Assembly: GCA_041490445.1 (NCBI GenBank)
Contig: JBGPTF010000017.1
Coordinates: 1 to 64,000, forward strand
Source of the DNA: JBGPTF01 sp041490445
GTDB lineage: Bacteria > Acidobacteriota > Terriglobia > Acidiferrales > UBA7541
Length of the DNA stretch: 64,000 nucleotides
Direction: 5' to 3'
The notes beneath the pieces are model-generated. The model was not told where the DNA came from, searched no databases, and saw only the letters and a list, made by a program, of their open reading frames with translations. The translations under genes were made by a program, and so were the position numbers. Below are positions 53,657-61,762 of this stretch, piece by piece. Each line of letters begins with the position of its first letter. Within the stretch, counting starts at the first letter, position 1.

Positions 53657-54427
53657 GTGGCCGCTGGCGTGCGTATCGGTGTTATAGGAGATTTTGTCCC
53701 CGGGATGTTTTCCCACACTTCGATCAACGACTCGCTCGGACACGCATCTGAGGCGTTATCGGTTCCCGTGCAATACGAATGGGTGCCGACCACCGCAGTG
53801 CCGAAGCATGGAGCGGCAGGCGTGCTCGAGCGTTTCGATGCCATCTGGACGGCGCCGAACAGTCCGTACCGCAGCTTCGATGGCATGCTCGCCGCGATTG
53901 AATTCGCCAGGACGCGTGACTGGCCTTACGTCGGAACTTGAGGAGCTTTCCAATACACACTCGTCGAGTGTGCAAGAAATATCCTGGGGCTGGCTGACGC
54001 CGACAGCGCCGAGAACCAGACCCCCTCGCAACACATCGTAATTTCGCCGGTCTCCTGCCCGGTGGATGACCGGAAGCCGGGCGATCCCAAGCTGGTCCAC
54101 GGGCAGATCGTGCGCGCGCTGCCCGGAACAAGGCTTTTCGAAATCATGCAGTGCGAGGAATTCCCAGAGGAGTATTTCTGCAACTACGAAGTGAATCCGG
54201 CGTACGAGGCAAGGTTCGCATCCGCCGGGCTCTCGGTCGCGGCGCGCGGGCCAAACGGAGAGATCCGCGCCGTGGAGATAAAGGAGCATCGCTTCTTTTT
54301 CGCGACGCTCTTCCAGCCGCAGCGATCTTCGCGGCCCGAGAAGCCGCATCCACTGATCGTCAGCCTCGTCCAGGCCGCCACGCAATTCAAAAAGGAACGA
54401 GCGGGCGCCGCCGGCACCGCGCGGTAA
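53657..54427 (+). CDS. Probable selenoprotein: CTP-synthase-C-terminal/GATase-like with Sec at nucleophile position
   Basis: Two same-frame parts, 94 and 161 codons long, are joined by TGA at codon 95. Read through, the protein has 256 residues and aligns along its length with the class I glutamine-amidotransferase domain at the end of CTP synthase: VGT-U95-GAFQYTLVECARNIL replaces the usual GTCxGxQ elbow, and NPAYEARFASAGL through SSRPEKPHPLI matches the CTP synthase C-terminus. The codon at the catalytic cysteine is therefore TGA, and a SECIS-like hairpin follows it. At the His-Glu part of the triad (HPE) the sequence is LFQPQ (Gln220, Gln222), so amidotransferase activity is unlikely. I recall that NCBI uses the name CTP synthase C-terminal region-related (seleno)protein. 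The GTG start has AAGGAGA upstream. The alternative is a nonsense pseudogene. Confidence 0.85.
53946..53979 (+). promoter_or_regulatory. Predicted bacterial SECIS hairpin
   Basis: The TGA at 53939-53941 is followed by a perfect 7-bp stem (CACACTC, 53956-53962, with GAGTGTG, 53966-53972) closed by the triloop GTC, plus an outer TTTC/GAAA stem (53947-53950 with 53976-53979). The loop begins 21 nt after the UGA, inside the 16-37 nt window described for bacterial SECIS elements. G followed by U at the loop start matches the conserved SelB contact. The hairpin is inside the coding frame, as bacterial SECIS elements must be. Confidence 0.75.
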
Positions 54428-54439
54428 CGCAGCTCGGAG

Positions 54440-54820
54440 CTACGGCTTCCGCTCCGGGCCGAAAACCGAGAGCCGGTGGCCGTCGGGGTCATTGAAGTTT
54501 GCCGCCCACATCGGCCCGGAAACGACTCGCGGCTCCTGCGTGAAGGCAACGCCCTTTGCCAGGAGCGCCGCATGCGCCGCGCGCACATCCTCGACCGAGA
54601 AAACAATTTCCGTGGAGCCCGGGCCTTGGTGCGTTGCGCGCGCCAGCGGCTGGCTCAGGGCAAGCATGACCGCGCCACCATCCAGAAACGCAAAACCGGG
54701 GATCTCCTGTTTCACGGTGAGCCCGAGCCTGTCGCGGTAGAAGGCAACCGAGCGAGCCACGTCTGCGACGCCAAGCATCACGACGCCAATCTTTGCGAGC
54801 TTGAAATCCATTTGAGCCAT
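54440..54820 (-). CDS. VOC-family (glyoxalase/bleomycin-resistance) protein
   Basis: The 126-residue protein has paired beta-alpha-beta units: VVMLGVADVARSVAFYRDRLGLTV near the start and FNDPDGHRLSVFGPE at the end, with metal-ligand candidates in the second unit (NDPDGH). Whether a metal is bound and what the substrate is cannot be told. It is convergent with the selenoprotein gene, with only 12 bp between the stops, and lies downstream of the microcompartment genes on the same strand. Confidence 0.85.
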   Translation of the reverse strand: MAQMDFKLAKIGVVMLGVADVARSVAFYRDRLGLTVKQEIPGFAFLDGGAVMLALSQPLARATHQGPGSTEIVFSVEDVRAAHAALLAKGVAFTQEPRVVSGPMWAANFNDPDGHRLSVFGPERKP

Positions 54821-54969
54821 TTGAGATTTACCTCAATCCTGCCGGACTACCCGAATTCCCCTTTGCTGCCATTGGGATGGAATTACGAACACGGACAGGA
54901 TAGTTACGTCCCCCCTCCGACAGCTTCTCCAAAGTTGCTTTTATCGCGGGAGACACCTTGGAGGGTGGC

Positions 54970-55251
54970 CTACTTCACGCCTTCAACCAGCTCGACGGCG
55001 TCGATCACTCCAATCACGGCCATATCAATCGGCGAGTTTGGCCGGCCGACGGCAGTCATCGCGGAGAAGCCTTCCGTGGCCAGCAAGACGCGATCGCCGA
55101 TCCCGGCATCCACGGCGTCGAGCGCCAGCACGGCATCGCCGCGGTCTGACCCATCGAGATTAAGCGGTTGCACGACGAGGATCTTGCGGCCCTCGTGCGA
55201 AGGCGCCTTCTTCGTCGCCACCACGTCGCCAATGATTCGGCCAATCAGCAT
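54970..55251 (-). CDS. eutN: Microcompartment vertex protein BMC-P (EutN/CcmL), copy 1
   Basis: The 93-residue protein is a pentamer-forming shell vertex subunit: MLIGRIIGDVVATKKAPSHEGRKILVVQPLNLDG, then LALDAVDAGIGDRVLLATEGFSA and IDMAVIGVIDAVEL. Pentamers cap the vertices of the polyhedral shell. It is the last shell gene of the locus, separated from the other two BMC-P genes by an inserted GIY-YIG gene and a palindrome. Confidence 0.95.
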   Translation of the reverse strand: MLIGRIIGDVVATKKAPSHEGRKILVVQPLNLDGSDRGDAVLALDAVDAGIGDRVLLATEGFSAMTAVGRPNSPIDMAVIGVIDAVELVEGVK

Positions 55252-55271
55252 TCTCGAAACCCGAAACAGAA

Positions 55272-55296
55272 AGTGCCGGGCCGAGGCCCGGCGCTA
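55272..55296. repeat. REP-like GC palindrome beside a GIY-YIG gene
   Basis: GCCGGGCC, GA, GGCCCGGC forms an 8-bp stem with flanks GT and GC, followed by TACAC. This is a common extragenic-palindrome form in GC-rich genomes. It lies 13 bp beyond the stop codon of the inserted GIY-YIG gene and 20 bp upstream of the BMC-P start. Confidence 0.7.
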
Positions 55297-55308
55297 CACG
55301 AACGATGC

Positions 55309-55701
55309 CTAGGATTCGAACATCGCACTGATCCTACGCTTCATTTCTGCCTTGATCGAATTCTTGATGTTACGATGCCTTGCGAAGTCGGGCTTAACTC
55401 TGTTTCCTGGCGGATTTGCCCCCCGAATCAACAGGGATTCGATGTCTTTCAAATATTTCTTCTTCTTAATCTCAAAGAAACTAAAGCGATCCCACTTTCC
55501 TCTCAGATGATCTTTTAGATGGTCGGCCAATCTTCCTCTGATACTCGCGGCCAAGCCTATATAGAACGGGGACTCATCTTTGTACAAAACATACAGTCCT
55601 CTTTTCCTGCCTAAGACATCACGAAAATGCTTTAGATGATGTTGCAGCAGCTCCACAGAGATACTCTCGGCGTGTGCCGTAACGAGGGGTGCTCTTTTCA
55701 T
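55309..55701 (-). CDS. GIY-YIG nuclease inserted in the microcompartment locus
   Basis: The 130-residue protein has GLYVLYKDESPFYIGLAASIRGRLADHLKDHLRGKWDRFSFFEI followed by DIESLLIRGANPPGNRVK, the GIY-YIG core with its catalytic Tyr/Arg and later Glu (IESLL). The N-terminal 34 residues may bind DNA. The gene is clearly lower in GC than its neighbours (for example ATATTTCTTCTTCTTAATC) and splits three otherwise adjacent BMC-P genes, so it is probably a transferred insertion. It keeps the operon direction and short spacing. Confidence 0.85.
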   Translation of the reverse strand: MKRAPLVTAHAESISVELLQHHLKHFRDVLGRKRGLYVLYKDESPFYIGLAASIRGRLADHLKDHLRGKWDRFSFFEIKKKKYLKDIESLLIRGANPPGNRVKPDFARHRNIKNSIKAEMKRRISAMFES

Positions 55702-55716
55702 TTTCCCTCGGCTCCT

Positions 55717-55998
55717 CTACGGACGACCCTCACTGGGGATGTTGATGGTGTCCACAATGCCGACAATGGTGGCTTCCGTGGGCACTTCGCTCGGAAGAAA
55801 TGGAAAGCTGGCCTCGCGGCCGCGGCACCAATAGACGGTCTCCCCCGCGCCGGCGCCAACCGAATCGATCGCCACGAGGGCGCGACCTTTATCGCGGCCG
55901 AGGCGATCCATCGGTTGGACGATGAGCAGCGTCTTTCCTTCGAGGGAAGGATTCTTGATCGTCGCGACGACGTTGCCGATGACGCGGCCCAGCATCAT
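55717..55998 (-). CDS. eutN: Microcompartment vertex protein BMC-P (EutN/CcmL), copy 2
   Basis: The 93-residue paralogue reads MMLGRVIGNVVATIKNPSLEGKTLLIVQPMDRLGRDKGRALVAIDSVGAGAGETVYWCRGREASFPF, ending with ATIVGIVDTINI. The insertion WCRGREASFPFLPSEVP before the last strand differs from the other copies and could alter the pentamer surface. Three BMC-P genes are normal for the planctomycete/acidobacterial type of microcompartment. Confidence 0.95.
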   Translation of the reverse strand: MMLGRVIGNVVATIKNPSLEGKTLLIVQPMDRLGRDKGRALVAIDSVGAGAGETVYWCRGREASFPFLPSEVPTEATIVGIVDTINIPSEGRP

Positions 55999-56058
55999 AA
56001 GGAAAAATCCTTCGCCCCGGCCTGGTTGCGGCTCAGCATGGCGACACTCACCCTGCCG

Positions 56059-56364
56059 TCATTTCTTTCTTGCGGCGGCCAATTCGGCCTCGTGGAGCGC
56101 GTCGAGATTCACCGTATCCACGATGCCGACGATCGCTGCGTCCACAGGACGATCCTTGCACTCGGCGGCCATACGCGCCGAGCTGCCGGAAACAATCAGC
56201 ACCGTCTCGCGAAATCCCGCGTCCACTGTATCCACTGCGATCAAGTAGCCCGCTTCGTCCGCGCCCTCCGGCGAAATCGGCTTTACAACGAGGAGTTTCT
56301 TGCCTTCGAGGCGGGGATCTTTGCGAGTGGAGACGACGGTGCCGACGATGCGGGCAAGAATCAT
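56059..56364 (-). CDS. eutN: Microcompartment vertex protein BMC-P (EutN/CcmL), copy 3
   Basis: The 101-residue protein reads MILARIVGTVVSTRKDPRLEGKKLLVVKPISPEGADEAGYLIAVDTVDAGFRETVLIVSGSSAR and ends IVGIVDTVNLDALHEAELAAARKK. A C-terminal charged extension of about 15 residues distinguishes it and may interact with cargo. The ATG is the family start; an open frame further upstream (36 codons) is not homologous. It follows the BMC-H gene. Confidence 0.93.
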   Translation of the reverse strand: MILARIVGTVVSTRKDPRLEGKKLLVVKPISPEGADEAGYLIAVDTVDAGFRETVLIVSGSSARMAAECKDRPVDAAIVGIVDTVNLDALHEAELAAARKK

Positions 56365-56478
56365 GACAAAAGAAATAAGGAACCTAGAGAAACGAAATTC
56401 GAAACTCAATCGAACGGGCGAAACTGCGGCGCGCGCAGCGCCAAGAACCGCGCGCCGAGCTTCGAGAAGCACAGCCGG

Positions 56479-56778
56479 CTACCTCGCGGAAGCCGCCATC
56501 GCCGACTTGCCGATGGGTAACACGTCCTCGAGCGACCCATGCGGCCGCGGAATGACGTGCACGGCGATCAGTTCGCCCACGCGCCGGGCAGCAGCAGCGC
56601 CGGCGTCGGTAGCGGCCTTGACGGCAGCCACGTCGCCGCGCACCATCGCGGTCACGTAGCCCGAACCGATCTTCTCCCAGCCCACCAGCGTGACCTTGGC
56701 CGCCTTCACCATCGCGTCAGAGGCCTCGATCATCGCCACCAGGCCGCGCGTCTCGATCATTCCCAATGCTTCGCCCAT
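56479..56778 (-). CDS. Microcompartment hexamer shell protein BMC-H (PduA/EutM-like)
   Basis: The 99-residue protein is a canonical single-domain BMC: ALGMIETRGLVAMIEASDAMVKAAKVTLVGWEKIGSGYVTAMVRGDVAAVKAATDAG, then GELIAVHVIPRPHGSLEDVLP. The KIGSGYVT loop lines the central pore that controls metabolite passage. It is the only BMC-H gene in the window and lies between the aldolase and the BMC-P genes, so the shell as seen is small or incomplete. Confidence 0.96.
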   Translation of the reverse strand: MGEALGMIETRGLVAMIEASDAMVKAAKVTLVGWEKIGSGYVTAMVRGDVAAVKAATDAGAAAARRVGELIAVHVIPRPHGSLEDVLPIGKSAMAASAR

Positions 56779-56852
56779 TCTTCATCCTCCGCGCAACTGC
56801 CTCAAACCTTTCGCGCTTTCCGTCCCGTTGCAAAATCTGAAACAAACCTGGT

Positions 56853-57656
56853 TCATCGCCGCGTGCGATCGTGCCGCACGGCGTCCTCAATCAATGCTTC
56901 GAGCTCGCGCCGCGTCAGAGTGATGCGATCCGGGCCGGCTGATTCCGCCGTCACCGGGCACTCCGCATTCACGGACGACGCGGTCTGGAGCCCGTAACGG
57001 GCCCGCGCCGCGAGCAATTTTTCCACATCCCCGCTGGAAAGCAAGACTTGTTTGCCGAGTAGCTCCGTGACCAGGGCTACCCGGGCGTAGTGCTCGGTTG
57101 TCTCCATCCGGAAGAAAGCGGCCAGCACGTCCTGCCCGTAGGTCACAACGCCGTGGTTGGCCATCAAGATGGCGTCGTAACTCTGCACAAGAGGCTCGAT
57201 CGCATCGGTGAGTTCGGCAGTGCCGGGCGTGCCGTAAGGCGCGACGGGGACGCACCCCAAGGCGAGCACCGCTTCGCTCAACAACGCCTTGTTCAACGGA
57301 ACTCCCGCAGCAGCATAACCGGTTGCGACCAGCGGATGTGCATGGCAAACGGCGTTGACGTCGGGCCTGCGGCGGTAGATCAGAAGATGCATGGCCAACT
57401 CGGACGACGGATTGCGCCGACCACTGATCTTTTCCCCGTCCATATCCGTGATGACGAGGTCGTCGGCCATCATCATCCCTTTGCACATCGCGGTGGGGGA
57501 GCTGAGGATGCGGCGCGGGTCGAGACGCAGGGAAATGTTGCCGTCGGTGGCGGCGATGAAGCCGCGATCAAGGAGCCAGCGGCCGACGGTACAAATGTCG
57601 CGCCGATGTTCGTCTTCGCTCTTCAGCGCACCGGGCGAGATGGAGTCAGAAATCAT
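56853..57656 (-). CDS. Class II aldolase (fuculose-1-phosphate aldolase-like), microcompartment cargo
   Basis: The enzyme family cleaves phosphorylated deoxy-sugars to lactaldehyde and DHAP. The 267-residue protein has zinc ligands His105 and His107 (VCHAHP) and His168 (ANHGVV), catalytic Glu86 (SSEL), and the ATDGNISLRL start. After the aldolase fold a polar linker (about 223-245) leads to an amphipathic helix (RRELEALIEDAVRH, 249-262), the usual form of a microcompartment encapsulation peptide. This matches fucose/rhamnose-type (PVM-like) microcompartments. The lactaldehyde dehydrogenase expected for the pathway is not visible here. Confidence 0.88.
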   Translation of the reverse strand: MISDSISPGALKSEDEHRRDICTVGRWLLDRGFIAATDGNISLRLDPRRILSSPTAMCKGMMMADDLVITDMDGEKISGRRNPSSELAMHLLIYRRRPDVNAVCHAHPLVATGYAAAGVPLNKALLSEAVLALGCVPVAPYGTPGTAELTDAIEPLVQSYDAILMANHGVVTYGQDVLAAFFRMETTEHYARVALVTELLGKQVLLSSGDVEKLLAARARYGLQTASSVNAECPVTAESAGPDRITLTRRELEALIEDAVRHDRTRR

Positions 57657-57731
57657 TCAGTGAGTCGGCGTTTCGCTTTCGTTTCACGCAGACGCAGGCT
57701 CCGCATGGCCGGTCCACCGGACGCTGCGTGA

Positions 57732-59003
57732 TCAGGCGTATATCCCCCGGAGTTTCAACGCAAATGCGACGCGGTCAATTGCCAGCATGTAGGCAGCGAT
57801 TCGGTTATTCACGCTGTGGGTCTCCGCGTAGCGCACGACTTCATCAAAGCTGTGCTCCATCACATCCTTCAGCCGTTCATTCACTTCGCTCTCGCGCCAG
57901 AACAAGCCCTGGCGGTCCTGCACCCATTCGAAATAACTGGTCGTCACGCCGCCGGCATTCGCCAGAATGTCCGGCATGATGAAGACGCCTTTCTTGTCGA
58001 GCACTTCATCGGCGTGAGGCGTCGTGGGACCGTTGGCACCTTCACATAAAATTTTGGTGTTCACCCGGTGGACGTTTTGGCTGGTGATCTGGTTTTCGAT
58101 TGCTGCGGGAATCAGGATCTCGCAAGGATGGAAAAGCACTTCCTGGGCGGAAACCTTTGTGCCGCCTCCGGGAAAGTCCGGCAGCGGCTTGTGCTGATGA
58201 TGGACCCAGTCAATCAGCTTCGGCACGTCAAAACCCTTCTCATTATAGAGGCCGCCATGAATGTCGGCTGCGCCGACAATCTTATAGCCCGCCTGGTGCA
58301 TCAGCATCGAGGCCATCGAACCGACGTTGCCAAAGCCCTGAACGATGACGCGGCACCCCTCCCGCTTCATACCCAGCTTCGCGAGCGTTTTGTCGCATAC
58401 CATCATGACGCCACGGCCGGTCGCTTCGCGGCGGCCGCGTGAACCGCCGAGGTCGAGCGGCTTGCCGGTGACGACCGCGGTGACCGTGTGGCGCATGTGC
58501 ATCGAGTAGGTGTCCATGATCCACGCCATGGTCTGCTCGTTCGTCCCCAAGTCGGGCGCCGGCACATCGCGCTCCGGACCGATGAACTCGGAAAGCTCTG
58601 CCGTGTAGCGCCGCGTAATTCGCTCGAGTTCACCCATCGAAAGTTTTTCAGGATCGCAGATAACTCCACCCTTGGCCCCGCCGAAGGGAATGTTGACGAC
58701 CGCACACTTCCACGTCATCCAGGACGCGAGCGCGCGCACCTCATCCAGGGTGACCGTCGGGGCATAGCGGATGCCTCCCTTTCCGGGCCCGCGCACTCCG
58801 GAATGCTGGACGCGATAACCGACAAAAACTTCCAACCGGCCATCATCCATTGCAACCGGAATGTAGAGCGTGATCTCCCGGTTTGGATATTTCAAATAGC
58901 GGTACAGTCCGTCTTCCAATCCCAGCTTCCGTGCCGCCACTTCAAAGCGGGCTTCGGCGCACTCATAAACATTCAGTTCATTTTGTACGGAAGCGGTAAC
59001 CAT
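57732..59003 (-). CDS. gdhA: Glutamate dehydrogenase (Glu/Leu/Phe/Val family)
   Basis: The enzyme interconverts glutamate and 2-oxoglutarate with ammonia. The 423-residue protein has the substrate domain GPGKGGIRYAPTVTLDEV, the catalytic Lys in FGGAKGGVICDP, DVPAPDLGTNEQTMAWIMD, and the Rossmann motif VQGFGNVGSMAS. The length is typical of hexameric NAD-type enzymes. It lies 75 bp upstream of the aldolase gene on the same strand, so co-transcription is possible but not needed. Confidence 0.95.
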   Translation of the reverse strand: MVTASVQNELNVYECAEARFEVAARKLGLEDGLYRYLKYPNREITLYIPVAMDDGRLEVFVGYRVQHSGVRGPGKGGIRYAPTVTLDEVRALASWMTWKCAVVNIPFGGAKGGVICDPEKLSMGELERITRRYTAELSEFIGPERDVPAPDLGTNEQTMAWIMDTYSMHMRHTVTAVVTGKPLDLGGSRGRREATGRGVMMVCDKTLAKLGMKREGCRVIVQGFGNVGSMASMLMHQAGYKIVGAADIHGGLYNEKGFDVPKLIDWVHHQHKPLPDFPGGGTKVSAQEVLFHPCEILIPAAIENQITSQNVHRVNTKILCEGANGPTTPHADEVLDKKGVFIMPDILANAGGVTTSYFEWVQDRQGLFWRESEVNERLKDVMEHSFDEVVRYAETHSVNNRIAAYMLAIDRVAFALKLRGIYA

Positions 59004-59212
59004 GCTGACGTTCTCCTGGATGGACGATGGCGATGGCTGCGTTCGGCTGTGGTAGGCTCCTCCGATTCCGGCGCCACTTAGTGCACAAACCGCACCAACA
59101 CGACGGTGCGGCGGGGGTCAGTATACGAACACCGGAAGTACCACGCAAGGCAAGCCTTGCGGCCTGGGGCCGGTGCGTGCCCGTTTTCGCAATAACCGTG
59201 GGGCGTTTGACA

Positions 59213-60232
59213 TCAGCTGGAGGAGGAACGTCGAACAAAATGCTCGAGAAGCAGGCGCGTCAGCCGGTTCTGGTCGTGCCGCACCACGCCTTCCTGCTGC
59301 AAAAGATCTGCAACGACAAAACGAACTCCCATGCGGCGCAACTCGTGGAGAGACGGGTCCACCGGCTCGGCGCCCTGCGCGCGGTAGCGGCGCGAAATTT
59401 TCGGTGAAATGGGCGAGCGATTAATCACCACCCAATCAAACAGGCCAGCACGCGTGTGATCGTAGACGGCTTGCACGTGATCGGCGACGGTGTAGCCCTC
59501 GGTCTCGCCCGGTTGCGTCATCAGATTGGCTATATAGACGCGGACCGCGTGGGAGCGTGTCATCGCCTCGGCCACGCCTTCCACCAGCAGATTAGGAATG
59601 ACGCTCGTGTACAGCGAGCCAGGACCAACCGTGATCAAGTCAGCGTGCCGGATCGCGTCAAGCACTTCGGCGAGCGGCCGCACGCGGCGAGGAACCAGCC
59701 AGACCCGCCGGATATGAGGTCGCGAGCGTGAAATCCTGGTTTCACCCCTGACGACACGCCCGTTCTCCAGTTCCGCAGCAAGTGTGACGTTTTGTACGGT
59801 CGAGGGAAAAATCCGTCCGCGGATAGCGAGCACCTGTCCGGAAAGCCGCACGGCTTCGGGAAAATCGCCCGTCACTTCGGTAAGCGCCGCCAGAAACAGA
59901 TTCCCGAAACTGTGTCCGCGGAGGCCGCGACCGGCGGAAAACCGGTACTGAAAAAGACGGCTGAGAAGGGCTTCGTCTTTCGAAAGTGCCACCATGCAGT
60001 TGCGGATGTCGCCCGGGGGTAGGATGCGATACTCGCGCCGCAAGCGGCCGGAGCTGCCTCCGTCGTCCGTCACGGTCACGATGGCGGCAAGATCGCCGAT
60101 GGGGCGTCGGATGCGTTCCTGCCGGCGGCGGGCCACATATTCCTTCAACCCGCGCAGAAGCATGGAAAGCCCCGTGCCTCCGCCCATGGCGACGATGCGG
60201 GCAGGACGCGTGCGAGAACTAGTCGTTGACAT
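59213..60232 (-). CDS. yvcK: YvcK/CofD-family gluconeogenesis factor
   Basis: The 339-residue protein has IVAMGGGTGLSMLLRGL, TVTDDGGSSGRLRREY, LPPGDIRNCMVAL and the late ITVGPGSLYTSVIPNLLVEGV. YvcK binds UDP-GlcNAc and affects cell shape and growth on gluconeogenic carbon in Bacillus. The start at MSTTSSRTRPARIVA is chosen; the upstream extension overlaps the TPR gene. The usual partner rapZ/whiA genes are absent here. It is 20 bp after the TPR protein gene. Confidence 0.92.
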   Translation of the reverse strand: MSTTSSRTRPARIVAMGGGTGLSMLLRGLKEYVARRRQERIRRPIGDLAAIVTVTDDGGSSGRLRREYRILPPGDIRNCMVALSKDEALLSRLFQYRFSAGRGLRGHSFGNLFLAALTEVTGDFPEAVRLSGQVLAIRGRIFPSTVQNVTLAAELENGRVVRGETRISRSRPHIRRVWLVPRRVRPLAEVLDAIRHADLITVGPGSLYTSVIPNLLVEGVAEAMTRSHAVRVYIANLMTQPGETEGYTVADHVQAVYDHTRAGLFDWVVINRSPISPKISRRYRAQGAEPVDPSLHELRRMGVRFVVADLLQQEGVVRHDQNRLTRLLLEHFVRRSSSS

Positions 60233-60252
60233 CGGCGAAGGAAGAACTTTGG

Positions 60253-60888
60253 TTATCCGGAGGAGCCGTCGCGCTCCGGATAGAGCAGCTCCGTGAAGCG
60301 CGGATCTTCCTGCAAGAAAGCGAAGTCTTCGTCGTTGCGTGCGTGGTAACGATTCTCGGGGCGAATCGAAATCGCGAGCTTCAGATTCTCCATCGCCGAC
60401 TCGGCTTCCCCCGTCAGACAATCAAGCGCGGCCATGGCATAAATGATATGGTCCGCCTTCGGCGCGGCCTTGCGGGCCCTGTCGAGATGCTCGCGAGCCT
60501 CATCCCATCGGCCCAGGTTCATCATCGCAACGCCTTGCGTGTAATGATCCTCGGCGCTGCGCAGCGAGGGAATCGGTGGCCGCGAAATCCGCTGTTCGCA
60601 AATCCGCAGGTGCATCTGTGCTCTGTCGGCTAACTCCTTGTTCGGGCCGGGAGTTATCCGTTCGAGGGCCTGCTTGGCGCGATGGAATTTTTGCTGGTGA
60701 AAATAGCGAACAGCCTCTTCATACAGCTTCAGTTGCTGCTGGACCGCAGGATCTACAACCTCCCGCTGTTTTGCCTTGGCTCTTGAATTGTCGTGTAAGC
60801 TTTTCATTTTCAATAGCTTCTGGCGCACGGCAGTGCCCTGTGTACTCCGCGCACTGCGTCGTCCCGCGGTCTTTCGAGAGCGAGCCAT
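60253..60888 (-). CDS. TPR-repeat protein, cytoplasmic
   Basis: The 211-residue protein has a basic N-terminus (RKTAGRRSARSTQG), a first repeat around LYEEAVRYFHQQKFHRAKQALERI, and later repeats YTQGVAMMNLGRWDEAREHLDRA and IIYAMAALDCLTGEAESAMENLKLAISI. There is no signal sequence. It ends with FLQEDPRFTELLYPE, a motif typical of such acidobacterial TPR proteins. A scaffold role is likely but the partner is unknown. It shares an upstream region with the divergent mglA gene. Confidence 0.75.
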   Translation of the reverse strand: MARSRKTAGRRSARSTQGTAVRQKLLKMKSLHDNSRAKAKQREVVDPAVQQQLKLYEEAVRYFHQQKFHRAKQALERITPGPNKELADRAQMHLRICEQRISRPPIPSLRSAEDHYTQGVAMMNLGRWDEAREHLDRARKAAPKADHIIYAMAALDCLTGEAESAMENLKLAISIRPENRYHARNDEDFAFLQEDPRFTELLYPERDGSSG

Positions 60889-61121
60889 GGCCGAAGCCTA
60901 GCAGAGAATCATTTCGGCGTCAACGCGGCGATTGGACTATCGTTTTTGGTACACCCCCCGGAATTCCTTGAATTAGTGGCGTTTCCGTCGTTTCCACGTG
61001 GCTGAGCGGACCACCCAAGCCCAACAGCCGTTGCCCGTTCAGCGGCATCGGCGTGGCCCTGCGGTAGTCTCTGCGGCAAGCGTATGCTATAAATACTAGG
61101 CTGAGCGGTTTTGAGGAAATC

Positions 61122-61709
61122 GTGCCTTTCATCAACTTCCCTGCGCGCGAAATCAACTGCAAGCTTGTCTATTACGGGCCTGGCCTCGGCGGCAAGACGG
61201 CCAATTTGCAGTGGATTTACGACCACAGCGGCGCCAACCAGAAGGGAAAGATGGTTTCGCTCGCAACCGAGACAGACCGCACACTTTTTTTTGATTTTCT
61301 TCCCCTCGATCTTGGCACGGTGCGCGGCTTTCGGACGCGCTTCCATCTCTATACCGTCCCTGGCCAGGTATTTTACGAGGCCAGCCGGCGTCTGATTCTG
61401 AAAGGTGCGGACGGGGTCGTATTCGTCGCCGATTCGCAGGAAGAGCGCCTGGACGCAAACCTCGAGACCCTTGAAAACTTGCAGGAGCATCTGAAAGATC
61501 ACGGATTGGATTTCGCGACGATTCCTTATGTCGTCCAACTCAACAAGCGCGACCTGCCCAATATCCTGCCGATTGAAGAATTGAAAAAGCAACTTCAGCA
61601 GAGGGGTGAATCGGTTCTCGAGGCTGTCGCGGTGAGGGGCCAGGGAGTTTTTGAGACGCTGAAAGAGGTTGCCAAACTCGTTCTCGCCGAACTGAAGAAA
61701 AACGCCTGA
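61122..61709 (+). CDS. mglA: MglA-type small Ras-like GTPase
   Basis: The 195-residue protein has the P-loop YYGPGLGGKTANLQWI, the switch segment LYTVPGQVFYEASRRLIL, and the base-specifying NKRDLP. MglA sets polarity and gliding in Myxococcus and is the bacterial polarity switch; the MglB partner (roadblock family) is not adjacent. It starts with GTG behind GAGG. No type IV pilus or gliding gene is seen in the window. Confidence 0.94.
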   Translation: MPFINFPAREINCKLVYYGPGLGGKTANLQWIYDHSGANQKGKMVSLATETDRTLFFDFLPLDLGTVRGFRTRFHLYTVPGQVFYEASRRLILKGADGVVFVADSQEERLDANLETLENLQEHLKDHGLDFATIPYVVQLNKRDLPNILPIEELKKQLQQRGESVLEAVAVRGQGVFETLKEVAKLVLAELKKNA

Positions 61710-61762
61710 GCAAATCCCAAGCGTTATTCTGAGCAGTCTTCCTTGCCCTGCTCAACTGCCGA

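Noticed and set aside
53657..53941. A stand-alone 94-residue gene, with a separate gene from 54062
   Set aside because: Both pieces belong to one family and one frame, and the TGA sits at the conserved nucleophile with a SECIS-like hairpin after it, so one selenoprotein gene explains them better.
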